Below are positions 1-14,100 of a stretch of DNA of 64,000 bases, piece after piece (the first letter of the stretch is position 1; each line of letters starts with the position of its first letter). This DNA is from Doris montereyensis (lineage: Eukaryota; Mollusca; Gastropoda; Nudibranchia; Dorididae). Below the pieces are notes generated by a model. That model made no database searches and was not told the origin of the DNA. It saw only the letters and a program-made list of their open reading frames with translations. The stretch spans positions 62,501-126,500 of the forward strand of contig JAXRKP010000599.1 in NCBI GenBank assembly GCA_037039925.1, read 5' to 3'. The translations under genes were made by a program, and so were the position numbers.

Positions 1-290
<290 letters not shown>

Positions 291-580
291 CTCTCTTCCT
301 CCTTATGTCTGATTTTAGATTAAGTACGTCGTAATTAAAGAATGTGGTTTCCTTGCCACTGTTAACTTTCTCCCTGTGACATTTATATTGATATATCTGA
401 ATGTAAAATCTTATTACAAGAAATTTGTCTGACTATGTGTATGAGTAATCTTGACAGACTTGTTCGGTCTTCTGTAGAGAGCATGGCTCCCTCGTCGGCT
501 TTGAAAAGAAACCACTAATATATATAGGAATATATATTTTTTTAGTAAAGAATTAAAGACAATCACTTTCTTACGTATCT
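291..580. other. AT-rich unique spacer
   Basis: No frame, splice pattern or repeat that I recognise. It separates the microsatellite from the first satellite units. Confidence 0.5.
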
Positions 581-1329
581 ACAGATCTAGCTTTTGAAAT
601 ACAAATTTACCATATGGCAGACAATCTTTTGAAATGCAGGTCTAACATTGGAAGATAATCTTTTGAACTGTAGATATAGCATATGGAAGACAACCTTTTA
701 AAATTCATACCTATCATATGGAAGACAACTTTTCGAACTGCAGATCTAACATATGGAAGAAAAGCTTTTCCAATGCAGATCTAGCATAATATGGAAGACA
801 ACCTGTTGACATAATATCTAACATATGGAATAAAAGCTTTTAACATGCAGATATAGCATATGGAAGACAATCTTTTCAAACACAAATCTAGCATATGGAA
901 GACAATCTTTGAAATACAGATATAGCATACGGAAGACAACAAACTTTGAAACACAAATCTAGCATACGGAAGACAAACTTTTGAAACACAAATCTACCAT
1001 ATGGAAGACAATCTTTGAAATACAGATATAGCATATGGAAGACAATCTTTTGAAACACAAATCTAGCATACGGAAGAGACAAATACAAATGAAACACAAA
1101 TCTACCATATGGAAGACAATCTTCCGAAATACAAACCTAGCATATGAAAGACAATCTTTTGAAACACAAATCTAGCATATGGAAGACAATCTTTCGAAAC
1201 ACAAACCTAGCATATGAAAGACAAAAACTTTGAAACACAAACCTAGCATATGGAACACAATCTTTCTGAAATAAAGATCTAGCATATGAAAGACAACTTT
1301 CTGAAATAAAGATCTAGCATATGGAAGAC
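581..1329. repeat. 35-bp satellite, left block (GGAAGAC subtype)
   Basis: About 21 units of about 35 bp. Each unit carries CATATG, then GAAGACAA, a short T-run, GAAA and an ATCTAG segment. This block mostly has GGAAGAC where the main block has GGATGAC. Its last units, ending AAATAAAGATCTAG, match the first units right of the LINE, so the two blocks were one array before the LINE inserted. Confidence 0.93.
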
Positions 1330-1377
1330 TTTCTTTCTTTCTTTATCAATTCCCATTCTAACTTTCGGTGTATGGAT

Positions 1378-1596
1378 TCAGATGCCCGAGATGATCTTTC
1401 TCCAGGATGCCCTGTCCTGACAATTTCTGTTTCCTTCCAAAAAAGTTAAATTTCTATGTTTCAATACCTCTTTTATATCTTCTTCCCACTTTCTCCGAGG
1501 TCTGCCTTTTGGTATTTTACCTTGGGCTTTAGCTCTGTATACTGATTTGGCTATTCCATTGTCATTCATTCTGTTTACATGACCAAACCATCTCAA
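1378..1596 (-). pseudogene. LINE C-terminal basic domain
   Basis: A 72-residue frame beginning MRWFGHVNRM, with GRPRRKWEEDIKE in the middle and DRASWRKIISG at the end. This tail is widespread in invertebrate non-LTR elements. It is almost identical in content to the second copy at 56011-56229 on the plus strand, which identifies both as one family. Confidence 0.85.
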
Positions 1597-1616
1597 TTGA
1601 TTTGTTTCTATCTGAG

Positions 1617-2735
1617 TTATATGCCATCTGCTTTGGTTTGATCTCTTATTGTTGTGTTTCTGATTTTGTCTCTTTTAGTTTTCCCTACTACTCTTCTTAG
1701 ATATTTTATTTCAGCTGCATGTACTCTACTGTATTCTATACTGTCTAAAGTCCAAGTTTCGCTGCCATAGAGAAGAGTAGGGCAATAATCTGTGTTGTAT
1801 ACTGCCATTTTGGTTTTTGTTGACAATTTTTGCTTACCTACAAATGCCTTTCCCAGATGGTTATATATTGCACTTGCCTGTTTGATTCTCTGGCTGATTT
1901 CTTCTCTTAGTTTTACCTCTGCGTTAATCATTACTCCTAGGTAATTGTAGTTTTGAACTTATTCTAAACACTCCCTGCCCAATTTAAGATTTTGTGTTTT
2001 AGCTTCCTAGTTATAAGCATTGTTTTTGTTTCTTTGCATTTATTCTCATTCCTCTTTTTATTTAGTCCATTGTTCATATTGATGATATTCGACTGAAGGT
2101 CCCTTTCTGATTTTCCAAACAGAACTAAATCATCGACAAATGAAATCATTGATACATTTACTGGTTTGAGCTTCCACATACCTACATTCAATTTCTTCAT
2201 TTTGAGGATGCCTTTGCGACTGAATCCCTAAATGTGATAAACAAAGAGGACTTAAGTACAACCCTGTCTTACTCCTATATCTACATCAAATTCTGCAGAT
2301 ATGTCTCCAGCTACTCTCACTGCACATGTTGGTTTATTGTAAAACCTTTTAAATTTTGCTCTACATTGTGTTCTTTTAAGAAATGCCATAGTTCGTCCCT
2401 CCTTACAGTGTCAAATGCCTTTTCGAAGTCAATAAAACACAGGTGCAAGTCAATGTTTCTCTCAAGGAATTTTTCTATTATTTGTCTAATTGTAAATATG
2501 TGGTCTTGTACACTTCTTCCTGGCCTAATCCACTCTGGTGTTCTTCAATCTGATCGTCTACTCTTTTCCTTAGTCTCATTTCCAGTATCCTGGCATATAC
2601 TTTGCCTGGAACGCTAAGTAGTGATATCCCTCTATAGTTTGAGCATTCCATAGTTGATCCTTTCTTATGTATTGGTACTACCGTTCTTTTTTCCAGTCGT
2701 CTGGCACCTGTTTGCACTTCCATGCTTGTTGGCAT
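1617..2735 (-). pseudogene. LINE reverse transcriptase domain, frame-broken
   Basis: Pieces read VVPIHKKGS, NYRGISLLSVPGKV (2690-2610), a palm motif like FIDFEKAFDTV (about 2440-2410), and MISFVDDLVLFGKS (about 2140-2100), followed by LLYGSETWTL (about 1770). The order matches motifs 1, 2, A and C of non-LTR reverse transcriptases, then the thumb. The active-site box is FVDD where YADD or FADD is usual; both aspartates remain. Frameshifts and stops separate the pieces. Confidence 0.88.
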
Positions 2736-3486
2736 ATTGCATGTAGTAGTTTGTCTGCCTCTTTCCCTTGGTTTTTAATCATTTCTGGATAAACTTGATC
2801 TGCTCCTGGGGCTTTTCCTAATTTAATTTTTCTTATAGCTGTTTCGATTTCTTGCATTGATATATCTACATCTTCAACTATCTCCCTTGATTACTTGATA
2901 CTCTTACTAATTGATCTTTAATCCTTGTTTCATACGTTCTGGAGGGATTGTGTAATTGGTGAAAATGCTTTCTCCATGTTTTCATGATTTCGCTGTCTTC
3001 TTTCATTATTTCCCCTTTGACATTCTTAATTTGTCGTATTGGGCATGTTTTAGTCTTTCTCATGCTCTTCATTGCCCCCCCTTCCTCCCAGAACAGCTTT
3101 TGATTTCCTTGATAAGTCTTTGTCCAACTCTTCCCATTGTTCCTGTTTTACTTTCCTAACTTCCTCTTCGGCGATAGTTCTTTTATTCACGTAATCAATC
3201 CTATCCTTTGGTCTCTTTGTTTGCAAGTATTTCTTCCAGGCATCCTTCTTTTCTTTGATCGTAGTCTTGACATTCTCATTCCACCATGCTGTTCTTTCCT
3301 ATCTCCTTTAATTTTTTTCCTACCACAGACCTCTTCAGTACAACTGAGGAGTGTTTCTTTATAAATCTGCCACTTTTCTTCTATTGTGCTATCATTCAGA
3401 TCCATCTGTCTTTCACTGATAATTTTTTTTATCATAGATTGATATACCTGTTTTACTACTGGTTTATTTAGTTCCTCTATTTTGAG

Positions 3487-4210
3487 TTAAGTAGCTTTCT
3501 TCTCTTTCCTTTTCTGTTTGTTTTCCTCAGTCAGCAATCTCATTTTGGCAATAACTAAGTGATGATCACTAAATGTTTCTGCTCCTGTTTGCTTTGCATC
3601 CAATATACTGTAAAAAAGGGAGCTGCTAACTCTTATGTAGTCTATCATTGACTTTTCACACCTGTCTTCATTTACTCTTGTGTATTTGTGTATATCTTTA
3701 TGAGGAAAAAAAGTGTTGGCTATTTTCATGTTATTCTTTAGGCAAAAATCTATTAGTCTCTCTCCATTTGGAGAAGTTGTTGTCTGTCATTCTTTACCTA
3801 TTACTCCTCCTGACGTTTCTACTTTGTTTCCTACTCTAGCATTTAAATCTCCTAAAAGCATTCGTTCCTGTTTGGATTTAAGATTCTCTGCAGGCTATTT
3901 GTAAATCATCTTCGAAGATATCTTTTTCTTCTTTAGTTGCGTCTTCGTTTGGTCCATAAGCTATTAATAATTTAATTTCTCGTCCTTTTGGTTTAATATT
4001 TACCTCTAATAGCCGTGGGCTTATAAATTTCCAACTTTCTAGTAGCTTTTCTTGCATTTTATGCACTAGGAGGCCTACTCCTGCTCTAGCTCTATCTTTG
4101 CCATCTACCCCTGAGGAGATTAAAATATGATTCGGTCCTACATTGTCCATTCCTTGTCCTTTTTTCTTTGTTTCTGTAATGACCAAAATATCTACTTTGA
4201 CATTTTCCAT
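3487..4210 (-). pseudogene. LINE endonuclease (APE-like) domain, frame-broken
   Basis: This part of the LINE encodes the nuclease that nicks target DNA to prime reverse transcription. The first frame (4210-3878) contains DILVITETKKKG with the catalytic glutamate, then AGVGLLVHK and LLIAYGPNED. A second frame near 3840-3790 has MLLGDLNARVG. A third (3729-3487) holds SMIDYI and SDHHLV with the catalytic histidine. The three pieces lie in order in different frames, so the domain is recognisable but broken. The motif order is that of the exonuclease-endonuclease-phosphatase fold used by LINEs. Confidence 0.85.
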
Positions 4211-4591
4211 TTCTTCAACTAATTTTAACTCTTTTCCATTTTTTCCCTAACGTTCCATGTTCCAAAAATCACAGTCGGTGTTCGTTTCCAAGTTCGTCTT
4301 CCAAAGATCAAGCCGGTTGTATTTCTTTTACTTCTCTGAATCAGGTTGTTTTGGATTAGCAGGAGATTATCCCACTATACCCTAGGTAGATGGTGGGGTT
4401 GCCATCTTGAGGCCCCTACTAGGCCTTTTAGTCATTCAATACCAGCCTGCAAGGCAGCAGGTTGTTATTTTCTGTCAGGGTTAACTCCCATAGCCTTTGG
4501 TCAACTAAGACCAGCCTGCAAGGCAGCAGGATACTCGTGGAGGGCGGGATCATCTACTCCCCGTACAGGTGGTTACCAGTCCATTGCTCGG

Positions 4592-7500
4592 ATATGGAAG
4601 ACAATTTTCTGAAATAAAGATCTAGCATATGGAAGACAATTTTCTGAAATAAAGATCTAGCATATGGAAGACAATTTTCTGAAATAAAGATCTAGCATGG
4701 AAGACAATTTTCTGAAATAAAGATCTAATTGGAAGACAATTTTCTGAAATAAAGATCTAGCATATGGAAGACAATTTTCTGAAATAAAGATCTAGTGTGC
4801 AACCTTCTGAAATAAATTTATAGTTAATGGAAGACGACCTTTTGAAACACAGATGTAACATACGGATGACGAACTTTTTAAAATGTAGATCTACCATATG
4901 GATGACAACATTTTTTAATGCAGATCTAGCATATGGATGACAACTTTTTGAAATGCAGATCTAGCATATGAATGACAACCTTTTGAAATGCAGATCTAGT
5001 ATATGGATGACAACTTTTTGAAATGCAAATCTAGCATATCGATGACAACTTTTTAAAATGTAGATCTAGCATATGGATGACAACTTTTTGAAATGCAGAT
5101 CTAGCATATCGATGACAACTTTTTTAAAATGTAGATCTAGCATATGGATGACAACTTTTGAAATGCAGATCTAGCATATGGATGACAACCTTTTGAAATG
5201 CAAATCTAGTATATGGATGACAACTTTTTTGAAATGCAGATCTAGCATATGGATGACAACTTTTTGAAATGCAGATCTAGCATATGGATGGCAATTTTTC
5301 GAAATGCAGATCTAATATATGGATGACAACCTTTTGAAATGCAGATCTAGCATATGGATGACAACCTTTTGAAATGCAGATCTAGCATATGGATGACGAA
5401 CTTTTTGAAATGCAGATCTAGCCTATGTATGACAATATTTTTTAATGCAGATGTAGCATATGGATGACAACTTTTTGAAATGCAGATCTAGCATATGGAT
5501 GACAACTTTTGAAATGCAGATCTAGCATATGGATGACAACTTTTTGAAATGCAGATCCAGCATATGGATGACGAACTTTTTGAAATGCAGATCTAGCATA
5601 TGGATGACAACTTTTCGAAATACAGATCTAGTATATGCATGACCACCTTTTGAATTGCAGATCTAGCATATGGATGACAACCTTTTGAAATTCAGATCTA
5701 GCATATGAATGACAATTTTTTGAAATGCAGATCTAGCATATGGATGACAATATTTTTTAATGCAGATCTAGCATATGGATGACAACTTTTTGAAATGCAG
5801 ATCTAGCATATGGATGACAACTTTTTGCAATGCAGATCTAGCATATGGATGACAACCTTTTGAAATGCAGATCTAGTATATGGATGACAACTTTTTGAAA
5901 TGCAGATCTAGCATATGGATGACAACTTTTCGAAATGCATATCTAGTATATGGATGACAACATTTCGAAATGCAGATCTAGCTTGTGGATGACGAACTTT
6001 TCAAATAAAGATCTAGCATATGGATGACGAACTTTTGAAATGCAGATCTAGCATATGGATGACAACCTTTTGAAATGCAGATCTAGCATATGGATGACAA
6101 CCTTTTGAAATGCAGATCTACCATATGCATGACAACCTTTTGAAATGCGGATCTAGCATATGGATGACAACCTTTTGAAATGCAGATCTAGCACATGGAT
6201 GACAACCTTTTGAAATGCGGATCTAGCAGATGGATGACGAACTTTTGAGACACAGATCTAGCATATGGATGACGAACTTTTTGAAATGCAGATCTAGCAT
6301 ATGGATGACAACCTTTTGACATGCAGATCTAGGATATGGATGACAACCTTTTTAAATGCAGATCTAGCACATGGATGACAACCTTTTGAAATGCAGTTCT
6401 AGCATATGGAATACAACCTTTTGAAATGCAGATCTAGTATATGGATTGACAACCTTTTGAAATGCAGACCTAGCATATCGATGACAACTTTTTAAAAAAT
6501 GTAGATCTAGCATATGGATGACAACTTTTGAAATGCAGATCTAGCATATGGATGACAACTTTTGAAATGCAGATCTAGCATATGGATGACAACTTTTCGG
6601 GAAATCCAGATCTAGTATATGCATGACCACCTTTTGAATTGCAGATCTAGCATATGGATGACAACCTTTTGAAATGCAAATCTAATATATGGATGACAAC
6701 TTTTTGAAATGCAGATCTAGCATATGGATGACAACTTTTGAAATGCAGATCTAGCATATGGATGGCAATTTTTCGAAATGCAGATCTAATATATGGATGA
6801 CAACCTTTTGAAATGCAGATCTAGCATATGGATGACAACCTTTTTGAAATGCAGATCCAGCATATGGATGACGAACTTTTTGAAATGCAGATCTAGCATA
6901 TGTATGACAATATTTTTTAATGCAGATGTAGCATATGGACGACAACTTTTTGAAATGCAGATCTAGCATATGGATGACAACTTTTTGAAATGCAGATCTA
7001 GCATATGGATGACAACCTTTTGAAATGCAGATCTAGTATATGGATGACAACTTTTTGAAATGCAGATCCAGCATATGGATGACGAACTTTTTGAAATGCA
7101 GATCTAGCATATGGATGACAACTTTTCGAAATCCAGATCTAGTATGCATGACCACCTTTTGAAATGCAGATCTAGCATATGGATGACAACCTTTTGAAAT
7201 TCAGATCTAACATATGAATGACAATTTTTTGAAATGCAGATCTAGCATATGGATGACAATATTTTTTAATGCAGATCTAGCATATGGATGACAACTTTTT
7301 GAAATGCAGATCTAGCATATGGATGACAACTTTTTGCAATGCAGATCTAGCATATGGATGACAACCTTTTGAAATGCAGATCTAGTATATGGATGACAAC
7401 TTTTTGAAATGCAGATCTAGCATATAGATGACAACTTTTCGAAATGCATATCTAGTATATGGATGACAACATTTTGAAATGCAGATCTATGGAACTTTTC

Positions 7501-8400
7501 AAATAAAGATCTAGCATATGGATGACGAACTTTTGAAATGCAGATCTAGCATATGGATGACAACCTTTTGAAATGCAGATCTAGCATATGGATGACTTTG
7601 AAATGCAGAACCATATGGATTTTGAAATGCAGATCTAGCATACGGATGACAACCTTTTGAAATGCAGATCTAGCACATGGATGACAACCTTTTGAAAATG
7701 CAGATGGATCTAGATCTAGCATATGGATGACGAACTTTAGAAATGCAGATCTAGCATATGGAGACAACCTTTTCATAGATCTAGGATATGGATGACAACT
7801 TTTTAAATGCAGATCTAGCATATGGATGACAACTTTTTGAAATGCAGCAGATCTTTTGAAATGCAGCATATGGATGACAACTTTTGAAATGCAGACCTAG
7901 CACATGAATGACAACTTTTGAAAATGCAGATCTAATATATGGATCTTTTGAAATATAGATCTAACATATGAAAAACAAACTTTGACAGACCTTTTTGAAA
8001 TGCAGATCTGAAATGATCTAACATATGGATGACAACCTTTTGAAATGCAGATCATGTAGATCCTTTGGAAATGCAGATATGGATGACAATTTTTTGAAAT
8101 GCAGATTTAGCATATGGATGACAATATTTTGGAAATGCAGATCTAGCATATATGGATGACAACCTTTTGAAATGCAGTTCTAACATACGGATACAACCTT
8201 TGGAAATGCAGATCTAGCATATGGATGACAACTTTTGAAATGCAGACTAGCAGATCTAGCATATGGATGACGACAACTTTTGGAAATGCAGATCTAGTAT
8301 ATGGATGACAAACTTTGAAATGCAGATCTAGCATATGGATGACAAACTTTTGAAATGCAGATCTATGGATCAGACAAACTTTTTGAATACAAACCTAAAA
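4592..8400. repeat. 35-bp satellite, main block (GGATGAC subtype)
   Basis: About 108 head-to-tail units of about 35 bp. A unit reads CATATG, GATGACAAC, four or five T, GAAATGC, AGATCTAG. CATATG and AGATCT are six-base palindromes and NdeI and BglII sites, kept in most units. Units differ by point changes and by T-run length. Minus-strand frames over it are repeat-encoded and not credible genes. Confidence 0.96.
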
Positions 8401-9690
8401 GGAGCAAATGGATAGGGACGAACTTTTCAAATGCAGATCTAGATATAAAGGATGAAACAAACAAACTCAATACAGATGACATGAACCTTTTGAAATGCAG
8501 ATCTATGAAACCACATATGGAAATGAATAGAAACAACAAACTGAATACTTTTGAAATGCAGATCATATGGATGACAATATAATGCAGGATGGATGAAACA
8601 GATCTTATGGATGAAATGAATGAGACCTAGACAACCTTTTTGAATACAGACATAAAGGAGAAATGAATAGAAACCACATTGAAATGCAGATCTAGAAACC
8701 ACATGGAGACAAACTGAAACAGACATAACGGAGGAAATGAACGCAAAGATCAGCATATGGATGACGAAAACATTTGACAAATGAATACAGATATAAAGAA
8801 GGAAATAGAAACATTAGAAGCAATGAACCAGCAGAGATGGATGAACAAAATCGACATTAAAAATGCAGATCATAAGGGATGACAATATGAAACAAAACCA
8901 TTAGACCCAAGACACACTGAATACAACCAAGGATGAAATGCAGAAACCACATTTTATAGCAGATGAAATCAACGAACTTTTGAGAAATCAGACAGGAATG
9001 GATGATGAAATAAACAAATGCAGATCTAGCATATGGATGACAACTTTTGACAAGAGCTAAGGATGAAATTGAAATGCAGACTAGCATATGAAATGACAAC
9101 CTTTTTGAAATGCAGATCTAGCATAGAAGACAACCTTTTGAAATGCAGATCTAGTATATGAAAACACAACCTTTTGAAATGCAGACCTACAGACATCAGA
9201 AAGACAAATTTGAAATGCAGATCTAATATATGGAAGACAATCTTTTGAAGATGCAGATCTAACATATACAGGAAGACACTTTTGGAAATGCAGATCTAAC
9301 ATATGGAAGACAAACTGGAAATGCAGATGGACATACAGACAACCTTCAGACAATGCAGATTCAACACACAGAATACAACTTTTGAAATGCAGATCTAGAC
9401 ACACGGATACAACAGCCTTTGGAAATGCAGACATATAGATGACAACAGTTTGATGAACAGTTCTAACAGATATGGAATACAAGCTTTGGAAATGCAGACA
9501 TACACATTAGATGACACACAGTTTGGATATGCAGATTCAGCATATGGATGACAACCTTTGGAAATGCAGATCTAGCATATGGATGACAAGACTTTGGAAA
9601 TGCAGATTAGACACACGGATGACAACCTTTGGAAATGCAGATCTAGTATATGGATTGACAAACAGCAAGGAAATGAACAGATCTACATCA
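8401..9690. repeat. Hybrid zone between the 35-bp and 49-bp satellites
   Basis: Words of the 35-bp unit (GAAATGCAGATCTAG, GGATGACAAC) alternate irregularly with words of the 49-bp unit (ATACAGACATAAAGGA, AAATGAATAGAAACCAC, CAGACAAACTGAATAC). Unit length is irregular and neither register holds for long. It is either a true recombination zone or a poorly resolved assembly stretch. Confidence 0.8.
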
Positions 9691-10992
9691 GAAAGACAAC
9701 TTTTTGAAAGGAGAAATGAAAGAAACCACATCAGACAAACTGAATACAAACCTAAAGGAGGAAATGAATAGAAACCACATCAAAGAAACTGAATACAGAC
9801 ATAAAGGAGAAAATGAACGAATCCACATCAAACAAACTCAATACAGACATAAAGGAGAAAATGAATAGAAACCACATCAGACAAACTGAATACAGACATA
9901 AAGGAGGAAATGAACAGAAACCACATCAAACAAACTGAATACAGACATAAAGGATGAAATGAATAGAAACGACATCAGACAAATTAGAATACAGACATAA
10001 AGGAGAAAATAAACGAAACCACATCAGACAAACTGAATACAGACATAACGGAGGAAATGAATAGAAACCACATCAGACAAACTTAATACAGACATAAAGG
10101 AGGAAATGAATAGAAACCACATCAAACAAACTGAATACAGACATAAAGGAGGAAATGATAGAAACAGACAAACATCAGACAAACTGAATAGAAACCACAT
10201 CAGATTAGAATAGACATAAAGGAGGAAATGAACAAAACCACACCAGACAAACTGAATACAGACATAAAGGAGAAAAAAGAACGAAATCACATTAGACAAA
10301 TTGAATACAGATATAAAGAAGGAAATGAATAGAAACCACATTAGAAGCAATGAATACAGGCAGCAGAGATGATATGAACAAAATCGACATTAAACACACT
10401 GAATACACAGAGCAAGGATGAAATGAACAGAAACCAAATTAGACACACTGAATACAGACAGCAAGGATGAAATGAACAGAAACCAAATTAGGCACACTGA
10501 ATATAGACAGGAAAGCAAGGATGAAAAGAAACAAAAGCCACATTAGACCCACTAAATACAGACAGGAAAGCAAGGATGAAATAAACAAAAGCCACATTAG
10601 ACCCTATAAATACAGACAGGAAAGCAAGGATGAAATCAACAAAAGCCACATTAGACCCTATAAATACAGACAGGAAAGCAAGGATGAAATAAACAAAAGC
10701 CACATTAGAAAACAACATGTAGTACCGATGAAAGAAACGTAATTCACAAAAGACACACTCCTTACAGACAGTAAGGATGAAATACAAAGACACCACATGA
10801 GACACACTAGATAGCCTACAGACATCAGGAAGAAAATATACAGAACCCAAATTAGATGCATTGGGTACAGGCATTTGGAATGAAATTAACTGAAACCACA
10901 TAAGCCACATTACGTATGAACGGAACATGATCCACACCACACACACACTGAATGGGGTACAGCAAGGGAGAAATAGACAAATCCACATAGGC

Positions 10993-11176
10993 ACAATGGA
11001 TACATGTATTAACAGACACTCTATCAGACACACTCGATTCAGACACAGCGATGGACTGAACAGAAGCCAGACTAGACACACACTGGATACATGTATTAAC
11101 AGACACTCTATCAGACACACTCGATTCAGGACACAGCGATGGACTGAACAGAAGCCAGACTAGACACACTGGATAC
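10993..11176. repeat. Local duplication of a two-unit block in the 49-bp array
   Basis: A block of about 99 bp (GGATACATGTATTAACAGAC through GAACAGAAGCCAGACTAGAC) occurs twice in a row with only small differences. Its variants are not seen elsewhere, so it is a recent two-unit duplication. Confidence 0.85.
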
Positions 11177-14100
11177 AGACAGCATGGATGAAATAAACAT
11201 ACAGCAGATGACACACACTGCATACAGACAGCAGGGATGAAATGAACATACAGCACATGAGACACACTGCATACAGACAGCAGGGATGAAGTGAACAAAA
11301 GGCCCATTAGACACACCGGATACAGACAGCAAGGATGAAGTAAACATAAAACACATCAGACACATTAGATACAAACAGCAAGGATGAAGTGAACAGAAAC
11401 CACATCAGACACATCAGATGCAGACAGCAAGGATGAAGTGAAAAGAAACCACATTAGACACATTAGATACTGGCAGCATTAGATGAAATGAACAGAAACC
11501 ACATCAGACACATTAGATACAGACAGCAAGGATGAAATGAACAGAAACCTCATCAGACACATTAGATGCAGACAGCAAGGATGAAGTGAACAGAAACCAC
11601 ATCAGACACATTAGATACAGACAGCAAGGATGAAGTGAACAGAAACCACATCAGACACATTAGATGCAGACAGCAAGGATGAAGTGAACAGAAACCACAT
11701 CAGAAACATTAGATACAGACAGCAAGGATGAAGTGAACATAAACCACATCAGACACATTAGATGCAGACAGCAAGGATGAAGTGAACAGAAACCACATCA
11801 GACACATTAGATGCAGACAACAGGGATGAAGTGAACATAAACCACATCAGACACATTAGATACAGACAACAAGGATGAAGTGAACATAAACCACATCAGA
11901 CACATTAGATACTGGCAGCAAGGATGAAATAAACATACACCACAATAGACACACTGGATACAGACAGCAAGGATGAAATAAACAGAAACCACATTAGACA
12001 CATTTAGATACAGACAGCATGGATGAAATAAACATACACCACAATAGACACACTAGATACTGGCAGCATGGATGAAATAAACAGAAACCACATTAGACAC
12101 ATTGGATACTGACAGCAAGGATGAAATAAACAGAAACCACATCAGACACATTAGATACAGACAGCAGGGATGAAATGAACAGAAACCACATCAGACACAT
12201 TAGATACTAGACAGCAAGGATGAAATAAACATAAACCACAATAGACACATTAGATACAGACAGCAAGGCTGAAGTAAACAAAAACCACATCAGACACATT
12301 AGATACAGACAGCAAGGATGAAATAAACAGAAACCACATTAGACACATTAGATACAGACAGCAAGGATGAAATAAACATACACCACAATAGACACACTGG
12401 ATACAGACAGCAGGGATGAAATAAAGATACACCACATTAGACACACTGATACTGGCATGGATGAAATAAAGATACACAACATTAGACACACTAGATACAG
12501 ACAGCAAGGATGAAATAAACATACACCACATCAGACACACTGGATACAGACAGCAGGGATGAAATAAACAAAACAGAAACCACATCAGACACATTAGATA
12601 CTGGACAGCAAGGATGAAATAAACAGAAACCACATCAGACACATTAGATACAGACAGCAGGGATGAAATAAACAGAAACCACATCAGACACATTAGATGC
12701 AGACAGCATGGATGAAATGAACAGAAACCACATCAGACACACTGGACACAGACAGCAAGGATGAAATAAACACACAACCACATCAGACACATTAGATACA
12801 GACTATAAGGATGAAATAAACATAAAACACATCAGACACATTAGATACAGACAGCAGAATGAAATAAAGATACACCACATTAGACACACTGGATACAGAC
12901 TAGCAGATGGATGAAATAAAGATACACCACATTAGACACACTGGATACAGACATAGGGATGAAATAAACATACACCACATTAGACACACTGGATACAGAC
13001 AGCAAGGATGAAATAAAGATACACCACATTAGACACACTGGATACAGACAGCTAGGGATGAAATAAACATAACCACATTAGACAAACTGGATACAGACAG
13101 CAGGGATGAAATAAACATACACCACATTAGACACACTGGATACAGACAGCAAGGATGAAATAAACATACACCACATTAGACACACTGGATACATGCTATA
13201 GGGATGAAATAAACATACAACATTAGACACACTGAATACAGACTATAGGGATGAAATAAACATACAACACATTAGACACACTGGATACTGGCTGTAGCGA
13301 TGAAATAAACATACACCACATTAGACACACTGGATACAGACAGTAGGGATGAAATAAACATACACCACATTAGACACACTGGATACAGGCAGTAGGGATG
13401 AAACAAACATACACCACATTAGACACACTGGATACAGACAGTAGGGATGAAATAAACATACACCACATTAGACACACTGGATACTGGCATTATGGATGAA
13501 ATAAACATACACCACAATAGACACACTGGATACAGACAGTAAGGATGAAATAAACATACACCACATTAGACACACTGGATACAGACAGTATGGATGAAAT
13601 AAACATACACCACATTAGACACACTGGATACTGGCAGCATGGATGAAATAAACATACACCAAATTAGACACACTGGATACATGGCAACATGGATGAAATA
13701 AATATACACCACAATAGAGACACTGGATACTGGCAGCATAGATGAAATAAACATACACCACAATAGACACACTGGATACAGACAGCAGGGATAAAATAAA
13801 CATACACCACATTAGACACACTGGATACTGGCAGCATGGATGAAATAAACATACACCACAATAGACACACTGGATACTGGCAGAAGGAATGAAATAAACA
13901 TACACCACATTAGACACACTGGATACAGAAGTATGGATGAAATAAACATACACCACATTAAACACACTGGATACAGGCAGTTAGTGATGAAATAAACATA
14001 TACCACAATAGACACACTGGATACAGGCAGTAGGGATGAAATAAACATACACCACAATAGACACACTGGATACAGACAAGTAGGGATGAAATAAACAAAC

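Larger units (their letters stand above)
1330..4591 (-). mobile_element. Nearly full-length APE-type non-LTR retrotransposon (LINE), inactive
   Basis: On the minus strand the order is endonuclease, reverse transcriptase, then a C-terminal basic region, about 3.2 kb in all. Endonuclease signs are ETK near 4160, GDLNA near 3830 and SDHH near 3560. Reverse transcriptase signs are NYRGISLL near 2630, a FIDFEKAFD block near 2430 and FVDD near 2120. The end has RWFGHVNRM and GRPRRKWEED at 1596-1480. The frame breaks many times, so it cannot be active. The 3' end is a CTTT tail as read on plus. The 5' leader (4340-4590) has two copies of a GCCTGCAAGGCAGCAGG segment. ATATGGAAGAC lies on both sides (1319-1329 and 4592-4602) and may be an 11-bp target duplication, although it is also satellite sequence. 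Clade not resolved. Confidence 0.9.

Noticed and set aside
3137..3839. Plus-strand ORFs over the LINE
   Set aside because: They are antisense shadows of the minus-strand endonuclease and reverse transcriptase.
10024..11316. Minus-strand ORFs of 108-210 codons
   Set aside because: Encoded by early 49-bp units; same artefact.
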